From contig NZ_QENY01000012.1 of the NCBI RefSeq assembly GCF_003096815.1, positions 1 to 64,000 on the forward strand: DNA of 64,000 nt, written 5' to 3'. The first letter of the stretch is position 1, and each line of letters begins with the position of its first letter. The position numbers and the translations under genes were made by a program. This DNA is from Hallella colorans. GTDB taxonomy: Bacteria > Bacteroidota > Bacteroidia > Bacteroidales > Bacteroidaceae. The notes under the pieces were generated by a model. It was given only the letters and a program-made list of their open reading frames with translations, searched no databases and was not told the origin of the DNA. This document shows positions 56,596 to 64,000 of this stretch, piece by piece.

Positions 56596-56680
56596 AATTG
56601 AAAAATTAAATCCAAATTGCGAAATGAAAAATCTAATAATGGTATTTCCTAATTGTGAATTGAATATTGCGAAATATGAA
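56596..56680. repeat. Short repeats flanking the four-helix-bundle gene (right)
   Basis: Contains several ATTGCGAAAT and AATTGTGAATTGAAT units between lacI and the four-helix-bundle gene. They mirror the AATTTAC and ACAATTA units on the other side. Confidence 0.45.
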
Positions 56681-57706
56681 CTATCTCGTTGTCCCCCTCA
56701 CCACCAAGCGTGTTCTTACCACCCGCTTTTCTATCTTGTCTATTGGTGTCAGCCCCTCTACCTTATTAATAAGAATATCGGCGGCCTCTTCGCCCACTCG
56801 CACCCCACGTTGCTCCACAGTGGTAAGCATAGGGTCGCAAGCCACGGCGCGCTGGCCATTGGTAAATCCACAGATGGATATTTCGGCCGGCACCTTGAAG
56901 CCCATGCGCTTGGCCGTGTAGAGAATGCCGATGGCCGTGTCGTCGTTCACGGCGAAAAAGCCATCGGGAATGTCTTTTTGGGATAGTACGTCAGGGGTGA
57001 TGGCCTCGGCGTCGGCACGGTTGTCACAGATGCGAAAAAACCGCTCGTCGGGCTGAAGGCCATGCCGCAACAGCGCGTCACGGTAACCATTGTATCTATT
57101 TTTGGATATCTGCATGTTCATCGGCGAACTGTAAAAGGCGACGCGCCGGCAACCAGTCTCGATGAGATGGGTAACAGCGTTGAACGCTCCTTGGTAGTCA
57201 TCCACCACAACACGGTTGCAATCGAGCCCAGTGCATATACGATCATAAAACACAAGCGGCACTCCATGATCAATGAGTTTTTGGAAATGGTCATATCGCT
57301 GGGTGTCCTTGGCTTGCGAAACGATAACACCACACACTTTATGCTCATAGAACCGACGACAGAGTTGCACCTCGAGATCATATTCCTCGGCACTCTGGCC
57401 AATCATGATGATATATCCGCGGGAAGTGGCCTCTCGCTCAATGCCACTCAATACAGACGAAAAATAATAGTGTTGAAACTGCGGAAGTATCACGCCTATG
57501 ATCTTCATAGGCCTCTTCCTGCTATTACGCAGACTCTCAGCCAGCACGTTGGGGTAATAATTATGTTCCCGCGCGTAGGTCTGAATCTTCTCGCGCTGCT
57601 CCTGACTGATGCTTGGGCTATCTTTCAAGGCACGCGACACCGTTGCCACCGACACCCCAAGGGCGCTGGCAATGTCTTTCATCGTTATCGGAATTGACGG
57701 TTTCAT
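56681..57706 (-). CDS. LacI-family transcriptional regulator of the starch regulon
   Basis: Regulator of 341 residues. The LacI helix-turn-helix lies at about 9-30 (MKDIASALGVSVATVSRAL), followed by the hinge (NVLAESLRNSRK) and a periplasmic-binding-protein-like sugar domain (from about residue 68, MKIIGVILPQ). It is divergent from susC. Its own promoter and those of susC, malQ and the distant amylase share the operator, so it is the likely reader of TGCAATCGATTGCA. Operator position argues for activation. It takes the place of SusR, the regulator of the classic Bacteroides starch locus. Confidence 0.93.
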   Translation of the reverse strand: MKPSIPITMKDIASALGVSVATVSRALKDSPSISQEQREKIQTYAREHNYYPNVLAESLRNSRKRPMKIIGVILPQFQHYYFSSVLSGIEREATSRGYIIMIGQSAEEYDLEVQLCRRFYEHKVCGVIVSQAKDTQRYDHFQKLIDHGVPLVFYDRICTGLDCNRVVVDDYQGAFNAVTHLIETGCRRVAFYSSPMNMQISKNRYNGYRDALLRHGLQPDERFFRICDNRADAEAITPDVLSQKDIPDGFFAVNDDTAIGILYTAKRMGFKVPAEISICGFTNGQRAVACDPMLTTVEQRGVRVGEEAADILINKVEGLTPIDKIEKRVVRTRLVVRGTTR

Positions 57707-57790
57707 AATTTAGGTCTGAAATAAGGGCAACCTGCCATGCTATGGTTCTTATATCGCAACTATGATAGTACGGTTGTGAGGTAGATGTTG

Positions 57791-57928
57791 CAAAAATACG
57801 CAATTAACATATAATTAGCCACTTGCAAAATTACAATTTTTACTTTAATCAATGCAAACGATTGCACGCCAATAACCTCAAATTTGCTGTTAAAAAATAT
57901 CAAGCTATCCAAATAAGGGCTATTTTTG
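57791..57928. promoter_or_regulatory. Symmetrical divergent LacI-controlled promoters of lacI and susC
   Basis: One operator, TGCAAACGATTGCA (57853-57866, one mismatched pair), sits between a leftward -7 box TATTTTTG (57798-57791) for lacI and a rightward TATTTTTG (57921-57928) for susC. Both box centres are exactly 65.0 bp from the operator centre. Confidence 0.8.
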
Positions 57929-58050
57929 CAATATCAATCGATGCTAACAGAGAAACAATCATCCCAAAATCAGCAACCTAAACAACAATTCGCGGATGGG
58001 GTGACTACCTTTAGACGAGACAACAACTTAATATAAACTTAAAAACCAAA

Positions 58051-61000
58051 ATGATGAAGCAGGAAAAATTCACATTTCCGCTGAGAATACTAACACTTTT
58101 GTGTGTGTTGGTTCTTTCAGCAAGTGCCTTTGCGCAGCAAATCGTTGTGAAAGGTCATGTAAAAGATGAGACCGGCGAACCGATCATTGGCGCCACCGTT
58201 AGAATTGCAGGGCAAACGGGTGGAACAGTGACCGATATTGACGGTAACTTCACACTCAACGCCGATCTCGGCACTACAATCTCTGTAAACTTTATTGGCT
58301 ATGAGGTAGCGGAAGCTCCTGCAGCCGCCAAAATGGTCTTCACACTGAAAGAAGCAAAGAGTGAATCTCTCAACGAAGTGGTGGTGATAGGTTATGGTAG
58401 AGTGAAAAAGAACGACCTGACAGGTAGTGTCACCGCATTGAACGCAGAGAAAATGGTTAAGGGTGCCGTAACCTCCGCAAGCGACATGCTGGTAGGAAAG
58501 GCTGCCGGCGTGAGCGTTATAACAGACGGTGGAGCACCGGGCGCTGGGGCTACAATACGTATTCGTGGCGGCTCGTCCATGTCGGCGTCTAACAACCCAT
58601 TGGTGGTGATTGACGGAGTGCCCGTGGACGATGGCGACATCAACGGTATGGCCAACCCTCTGAGCACCGTTCACCCTGACGATATCGCCACCATGACCAT
58701 CTTGAAAGATGCGTCGGCAACGGCTATCTATGGTTCGCGCGCATCTAATGGCGTGATTCTTATCACCACCAAGAAAGGCAAGGCCGGTGGCATCCAGGTA
58801 GGCTACAGTGGTTCTGTGAAGGTGAGCACCCACGCCAAAGAGGTGGATGTAATGTCGGCCGACAACTTCAAGAACTTTGTTGTATCCAAGTTTGGCAAGG
58901 GAAGCATGCAAGCAAACGCGCTTGGCAAGGCCAATACCAACTGGCAGAAAGAAGTGTTGCGCACATCGTTGAGCACCGACCATAACGTCAACGTATCTGG
59001 CTCGGTGGCCAATTTGCCTTACCGTGTGTCGTTGGGCTACACCAATGAGAACGGTATCGTGAAGACATCAAACATGGAGCGTTTCACGGGCGCGATCAAC
59101 TTGAGCCCGCAACTCTTTGACAAACACCTCAGCGTGCAGCTGAATCTCAAAGGCATTTACAACACAAACCGTTTTGCAGATCTTGGCTCTTTGGGCATGG
59201 CGACACAGTATGATCCCACACAGCCCATCTATATGAAAGATTCAAAGTATGGCAACGGCTATTTCATGTATCTCAAGAAGGACGGAAAGCCCATTGATAT
59301 TGCGTTGGCTAATCCCGTCTCCATACTCACGGACAAAAGTGACAAGTCAAAAGTATACCGTAGCATCGGTAACGTTCAACTTGATTATAAGTTCCATTTC
59401 TTGCCCGAACTGCGCGCGAACCTCAACTTAGGATATGACGTTTCTAAAGGAACGGGTGACGTAGTGACCGTGGACAACTCGCCCATGTCGTGGACTTGGG
59501 GCAATTTCAAGAAAGGATTTGGTGAGAATAGCAGCTTCTGGCAGCTCAAACGCAACACGCTGATGGAATTCTACATGGACTATTCCAACACTTTCGGCGC
59601 TCACTTCATCGACGCAATGGCCGGTTATTCATGGCAGCACTTCTATCGCTCAGAATGGACTAAGTACCCATATTCTGCGGCCAAGGCCAAGGAATACGGC
59701 AAAGAGTTCTACAAAGGCGAGGAAGACCTTGTCACGGAAAACTATCTCGTGTCTTTCTTCGGACGCGTAAATTACACCTTGTTAGACCGTTATCTCTTGA
59801 CGTTCACACTGCGTAACGACGGTTCCTCGCGTTTCAACAAGAACAACCGCTGGGGTGTTTTCCCATCCCTGGCTTTGGCTTGGCGCATCAACGAGGAGTC
59901 TTTCTTGAAAGACACACAATGGCTTAACGACTTGAAACTGCGTTTGGGATACGGTGTGACAGGTCAGCAGAACCTCAATAGCGGTGACTATCCTTATATG
60001 GCACGCTACGCTTACTCACAGCCCGGAGCCAATTACTACTTCGGTGACAAGCGCATACAGCTCATCGCCCCATTGGCATACGACGAGAATTTGAAGTGGG
60101 AAGAGACCACTACCTATAACGCCGGCCTCGATTTTGGCTTCTTGAAAGGCATGATTTCGGGTACGTTGGATTTCTATTACCGCAAGACCAACAACTTGCT
60201 GAACACCGTAACGGCACCTGCCGGCACCAACTTCAGTAACGAAATATTGACCAATGTGGGCACGTTGGAAAACAAGGGCGTGGAACTTTCGTTGACAGCG
60301 CACCCCGTTACAACCAAGGATTTCCAGTGGACACTGGGTTACAACGTGTCGTACAACAAGAACACCATCACCAAACTTACATTCAACGACGACCCCAAAT
60401 ACAAGGGCGTGATACACGGTGGCATTGATGGCGCTACAGGCTACAACATTCAAATCAACTCTGTTGGCAAGCCATACAACTCATTCTACGTGTTTGAGCA
60501 GATGTATGATGAGAACGGAACTCCTATCGAGGGGGCTTACGTGGACCAGAACAACGACAACAAGATAGACGAAGCCGACCTTATTCCTTACAAGAAATCG
60601 GCTCCAGACGTGTACATGGGCTTGACATCGCAGATGAATTACAAGAACTGGGATTTGTCGTTCGCGCTTCGCTCGAGCATCGGCAACTATGTGTACAACA
60701 ACACACAGTCTAACCGTGAGGCATGGGACGGCTCACAGATGTACGACCAGTCAGGCTTCTTGAAGAACCGCCTGAACTCCGCTGCCAACAAGAATTTCCA
60801 TATGGGACAGTACCGTAGCAGCTACTACGTGCAGAGAGCCGACTTCGTGCGCATGGACAACATCACGCTCGGCTACACTTTCAACAAGCTGTTCACCGAC
60901 AAACAAAGCGCGCGCCTGTATCTCACCGTGCAAAACCCGTTTGTCATCACCAAGTATAGTGGCATTGATCCTGAAATCAGCGGCGAAGGAATAGACAACA

Positions 61001-61053
61001 AGATCTATCCGAGACCTATCTCGTTTATGTTTGGTTTCAATTTCAAATTCTAA
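58051..61053 (+). CDS. susC: SusC-like TonB-linked outer-membrane transporter
   Basis: Outer-membrane maltodextrin transporter of 1000 residues. Signal peptide about 1-28 (SASAFAQ). A carboxypeptidase-like domain (about 30-105, VKGHVKDETGEPIIGATVRI) ends in NEVVVIGYGRVKKNDLTGSV, the typical TonB-box/plug entry of SusC proteins. The plug shows IRIRGGSSMSASNNPLVVIDG and DASATAIYGSRASNGVI. The barrel ends in FGFNFKF. It is followed after 14 bp by susD and then susE. Amylases and the LacI regulator encoded nearby make starch the likely substrate. Confidence 0.95.
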   Translation: MMKQEKFTFPLRILTLLCVLVLSASAFAQQIVVKGHVKDETGEPIIGATVRIAGQTGGTVTDIDGNFTLNADLGTTISVNFIGYEVAEAPAAAKMVFTLKEAKSESLNEVVVIGYGRVKKNDLTGSVTALNAEKMVKGAVTSASDMLVGKAAGVSVITDGGAPGAGATIRIRGGSSMSASNNPLVVIDGVPVDDGDINGMANPLSTVHPDDIATMTILKDASATAIYGSRASNGVILITTKKGKAGGIQVGYSGSVKVSTHAKEVDVMSADNFKNFVVSKFGKGSMQANALGKANTNWQKEVLRTSLSTDHNVNVSGSVANLPYRVSLGYTNENGIVKTSNMERFTGAINLSPQLFDKHLSVQLNLKGIYNTNRFADLGSLGMATQYDPTQPIYMKDSKYGNGYFMYLKKDGKPIDIALANPVSILTDKSDKSKVYRSIGNVQLDYKFHFLPELRANLNLGYDVSKGTGDVVTVDNSPMSWTWGNFKKGFGENSSFWQLKRNTLMEFYMDYSNTFGAHFIDAMAGYSWQHFYRSEWTKYPYSAAKAKEYGKEFYKGEEDLVTENYLVSFFGRVNYTLLDRYLLTFTLRNDGSSRFNKNNRWGVFPSLALAWRINEESFLKDTQWLNDLKLRLGYGVTGQQNLNSGDYPYMARYAYSQPGANYYFGDKRIQLIAPLAYDENLKWEETTTYNAGLDFGFLKGMISGTLDFYYRKTNNLLNTVTAPAGTNFSNEILTNVGTLENKGVELSLTAHPVTTKDFQWTLGYNVSYNKNTITKLTFNDDPKYKGVIHGGIDGATGYNIQINSVGKPYNSFYVFEQMYDENGTPIEGAYVDQNNDNKIDEADLIPYKKSAPDVYMGLTSQMNYKNWDLSFALRSSIGNYVYNNTQSNREAWDGSQMYDQSGFLKNRLNSAANKNFHMGQYRSSYYVQRADFVRMDNITLGYTFNKLFTDKQSARLYLTVQNPFVITKYSGIDPEISGEGIDNKIYPRPISFMFGFNFKF

Positions 61054-61067
61054 ATAGCAAGTAAAAA

Positions 61068-62687
61068 ATGAAAACATATCATATAAAAAAATCGTTGTTC
61101 TTGCTCTTCACAGGAGCGTTGATGGGAACGACATCGTGCGTAAACGACTTGGACACTCAGCCTTTGGACAAGGACGAATTGGTTTCCAATGTGGTGTTCA
61201 AGGCCAATATAAAGGAATATACCCAGAGCCTCGCTAAAATTTATGCGGGCATGGTAATCGGTGGAAACAAAGGTGGAGACGCCGAGCAAGACGTCAAGGG
61301 TATAGACGGAGGCTCGCAGGCTTCTTTTATACGCGTGCTATGGAACATGCAGGAACTGGCATCCGACATGGCCCATTGTGCATGGAACGACCCTGGAATC
61401 CCCGACTTTAACCATCTTTCTTGGGATTCGTCAAGTCCATGGATCAAGGGTTCGTATTACCGATTGGCCTACCAAATCAACTTGGCCAACGCTTTCCTTC
61501 GTGAGACCACCGATGACAAACTCAGTAGCCGCGGTTGTAGCAATGAGGTGAAAAATACTATTAAGGAGTATAGGGCCGAGGCTCGATTCCTGCGTGCGCT
61601 CACTTACATGTACGCTTTGGATTTGTATCGCAACTATCCGTTCTTTGACGAGAACAGCCCGATAGGCAGCAAAGGCCCCAAGCAAATCATGAAGAAAGAC
61701 CTCTTCAATTACGTGGAGAAAGAATTACTCGAAAGCGAGAAAGATCTCTTGTCCCCAGTCGTGGGTTACAATCCCAATTACGGACAGGCCAACAAGGCCG
61801 CCGCGTGGGCTGCCCTGTCACGTTTGTATCTCAATGCCGAGACCTACGTGGGAGAGAAGAAGTACACAGAGTGCATCACTTATTGCAAGAAGATTATCAA
61901 TGCTGGCTATGAGTTGGAACCCAAATACGCTGACATGTTCAAGGCTGACAACGACCATTCCAAGGAAATGATTTTCCCACTCCGATACGAGGGTGCCGAG
62001 ACCATGACATGGGGAGGCATGACAGCTCTGCTATGCTGGGGAGCAGCTCAATTCCAAGAAGAGACCAACGCCAAAGGCGCTTGGCAAGGCGTGCGCGCCA
62101 AATCGTCTCTGCTCAAGCTATTCACCAACGAGAAAAAACATGAGGAAGACACGCGCTTTGCCATGCTACGTTTGGATGGAACAAAGAACGTGGAGATTGT
62201 CAAGGAAGGCGACTTCAAGGACAACGGTATTCCCGTGACCAAATTCTACAATATAAAAAAGGATGGCAAGAAGCCCGCATCCAACGAGGCTTACGTTGAC
62301 TTCCCATTGTTCCGATTGGGCGAAATCTACCTGAACTTGGCCGAGGCGGTTCTCCGTGGAGGCACAGGTGCCACAAAGAACGAGGCCATGAACTACCTGA
62401 ACCAGCTGCGCAAGCGCGCATACAAGGACAAGACCGCGGCGCCAATAGATGACAACAACTTCACGTTGAAGTTCTTGCTTGACGAGCGCGGACGCGAACT
62501 CTTCTTTGAGGCACAACGTCGCACAGATCTTGTGCGGTTTGATAAATACACTACCAACGACTATGTATGGCCTTGGAAGGGCGGCGTGGCCGAAGGAAAA
62601 GGTGTGAATGACAAGTATAAGGTATTCCCATTGCCTTCAGACGACATTGGCTCCAACCTCAACTTGAAACAGAACGATGGTTATTAA
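61068..62687 (+). CDS. susD: SusD-like starch-binding outer-membrane lipoprotein
   Basis: Surface lipoprotein of 539 residues that captures glycan and covers SusC. Lipobox TSC with Cys at about 24, followed by VNDLDTQPLDKDE. The SusD/RagB helical fold is supported by segments such as VKNTIKEYRAEARFLRALTYMYALDLY, NKAAAWAALSRLYLNAE and, near the end, LLDERGRELFFEAQRRTDLVRF and DYVWPWKGG. Encoded 14 bp after susC. Confidence 0.95.
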   Translation: MKTYHIKKSLFLLFTGALMGTTSCVNDLDTQPLDKDELVSNVVFKANIKEYTQSLAKIYAGMVIGGNKGGDAEQDVKGIDGGSQASFIRVLWNMQELASDMAHCAWNDPGIPDFNHLSWDSSSPWIKGSYYRLAYQINLANAFLRETTDDKLSSRGCSNEVKNTIKEYRAEARFLRALTYMYALDLYRNYPFFDENSPIGSKGPKQIMKKDLFNYVEKELLESEKDLLSPVVGYNPNYGQANKAAAWAALSRLYLNAETYVGEKKYTECITYCKKIINAGYELEPKYADMFKADNDHSKEMIFPLRYEGAETMTWGGMTALLCWGAAQFQEETNAKGAWQGVRAKSSLLKLFTNEKKHEEDTRFAMLRLDGTKNVEIVKEGDFKDNGIPVTKFYNIKKDGKKPASNEAYVDFPLFRLGEIYLNLAEAVLRGGTGATKNEAMNYLNQLRKRAYKDKTAAPIDDNNFTLKFLLDERGRELFFEAQRRTDLVRFDKYTTNDYVWPWKGGVAEGKGVNDKYKVFPLPSDDIGSNLNLKQNDGY

Positions 62688-62714
62688 TGGATAAACTGAT
62701 TAAAACTAAAGATC

Positions 62715-64000
62715 ATGAAATTAAAAAATATATTATTCCTCGCAGCTGGTTTCTTGGCTATGACATCGTGCTCTGACGATATCACCACGCCAGTACTCAA
62801 GCTGCAACAAGCCGCGAAGCTCAACGCTGTCAACCCAGCCGACATCACCTTCACGCAAGCAAACAGTGCCGAGGCTTTTCCCAAGATAAGCTGGGAAAAG
62901 GCCAATTACGGCAAAGGGGCAGTGGTGGAATATACTGTCACCATTACCAACAACGAGAACAAGAAGAGCGTCGTGGCTGGCGTAACAGAAGACACAAAGC
63001 TCACATTCACCAACGACGGCATGAACTCGCTGTTGGCCAAGGTTGGCGCCTACCCCGGCCACACATACGATTTCACCGTGTCGCTCAAGTCTTCGGCATT
63101 CAAGACGATGACCAACGACGCGCAGAACACTGTCAACTTCAAGGCCACGCCTTACGACCCTAACACCGTGAGCATCAACTGGAAGTATGCATACGTGGCT
63201 GTGGGTTATCCAGAGTGGGATTATTCCAAGGCTTATCTCCTTGGCGACCCCGACGGCGACGGCACTTACCAAGGTTGGGTACAGTTTGACGAAGAATGTA
63301 CTTTTGCTGTCGTGGATGGCAAAGACATTACCAAGGTACTTGCCAAAGACCAGAAGGTTGATGCAAAGCACAAGGGATTTGTGGAGATTACGCTCACACC
63401 CGAAGGCAATGTGACCATCGGACAGCCCTGTGAATGGGGCATGATTGGTGAAGCTACATCTGGAGGATGGACCAAAGACACCAAGATGGAGTACGACAAA
63501 GACACTCGTATGTGGACGGCAATCACACCGTTGACAGATAAAGAGTTCAAGTTCCGTGCCAATGAGGGTTGGGATATCAACTACGGTAGCGACCCAACAA
63601 ATCCCGAAGTGCTATCCAAGGGAGGCAACAACCTCAAGGTGGCTAAGACACACGCATACATCGTGAAGCTCAATTTGACCACCGCTGGCAAGTACACCTA
63701 CACCATGGAAGAGACCGACATCGAGATGTCGAGTGCCGAACTTTCAGTGCCTGGCTCTTATCAGGGTTGGGATCCTAAAGCAGAAACTGCTTACAGACTC
63801 AACTCAAAGAGCCGCGACTTCCAATACACGGGCATCTATTACTATCCTGCCAACACCGAGTTCAAGCTCTACGATGACGGCAAATGGCTGGGAAGCGTAG
63901 GCGAAGTGAAATGGAACGACACCAAGACCAAGGCAGAGTTTGCCCTTGGCGATGGCGCCAACATCAAGCTCACCGAAGGTGGCTGGTATCGCATCACAGC
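62715..64000 (+). CDS. SusE/SusF-like starch-binding lipoprotein (partial)
   Basis: Lipoprotein starting at the ATG at 62715 and running beyond the window end; about 428 codons are visible. Lipobox TSC (Cys about 19). The N-terminal Ig-like SusE domain (about 22-145) contains FPKISWEKANYGKGAVVEY. Two starch-binding modules follow: one with WGMIGEATSGGWTKDTKM and EFKFRANEGWDINYG, and another opening VPGSYQGWDP. Such modules hold starch at the surface with Trp residues. It is the third gene of the susCDE row. Telling SusE from SusF needs the missing end. Confidence 0.9.
   Translation, partial: MKLKNILFLAAGFLAMTSCSDDITTPVLKLQQAAKLNAVNPADITFTQANSAEAFPKISWEKANYGKGAVVEYTVTITNNENKKSVVAGVTEDTKLTFTNDGMNSLLAKVGAYPGHTYDFTVSLKSSAFKTMTNDAQNTVNFKATPYDPNTVSINWKYAYVAVGYPEWDYSKAYLLGDPDGDGTYQGWVQFDEECTFAVVDGKDITKVLAKDQKVDAKHKGFVEITLTPEGNVTIGQPCEWGMIGEATSGGWTKDTKMEYDKDTRMWTAITPLTDKEFKFRANEGWDINYGSDPTNPEVLSKGGNNLKVAKTHAYIVKLNLTTAGKYTYTMEETDIEMSSAELSVPGSYQGWDPKAETAYRLNSKSRDFQYTGIYYYPANTEFKLYDDGKWLGSVGEVKWNDTKTKAEFALGDGANIKLTEGGWYRIT

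Overview
The window looks like a Prevotella-type Bacteroidales chromosome. The evidence is the TAnnTTTG promoter boxes, the lack of Shine-Dalgarno sites, SusC/SusD-type outer-membrane pairs, TonB-dependent receptors with a carboxypeptidase-like N-terminal domain, Bacteroidetes lipoproteins, and small proteins starting K-K-x-Y-x-x-P. The species cannot be named from sequence reading alone. No rRNA, tRNA, CRISPR array, intact insertion sequence or prophage was recognised.

Left part (1-34.5 kb) has a strong phosphate theme. It holds a PhoR/PhoB-like two-component system, a phosphate-porin-like outer-membrane protein, a leucine-rich-repeat protein with a very lysine-rich tail, polyphosphate kinase and exopolyphosphatase. 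Further right are a PiT phosphate transporter, a TonB receptor with a purple-acid-phosphatase-like enzyme, and a second TonB receptor with a large lipoprotein. Three of these transcription units carry 11-bp-phased TGTAAC direct repeats exactly 10 bp upstream of a TAnnTTTG box, which I read as a Bacteroidetes Pho box; the kinase operon has a looser version. Between them lie a HAD phosphatase, paired chromate-transporter halves, purL, a PagL-like deacylase, an OmpA lipoprotein, a secreted alpha-amylase with a tiny coupled gene, a YitT protein and an AlbA-type protein.

Middle part: 34.5-36.3 kb is a gene-poor stretch with hairpins, repeated intergenic elements and remnants of a GH43 arabinanase-like gene. 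It is followed by nrfH-nrfA and a ResB/CcsA cytochrome c assembly pair, a complete module for nitrite ammonification with a palindromic candidate operator upstream.

Right part (40.8-64 kb) is a starch/maltodextrin locus. malQ, susB (GH97), pullulanase and susA run leftward. After an AraC regulator, a tiny gene, a lipoprotein, a PAP2 phosphatase, an MFS sugar transporter and a LacI regulator come susC, susD and the start of susE, which runs off the window. A TGCAATCGATTGCA-type operator lies exactly 65 bp (centre to centre) from the -7 box of four promoters: the distant amylase, malQ, lacI and susC. This suggests that the LacI protein activates a dispersed starch regulon from a fixed position. 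Glycans would be bound and cut at the surface by SusC/D/E and the amylase, oligosaccharides imported and trimmed by SusA, SusB and PulA in the periplasm, taken up by the MFS carrier, and processed by MalQ in the cytoplasm.
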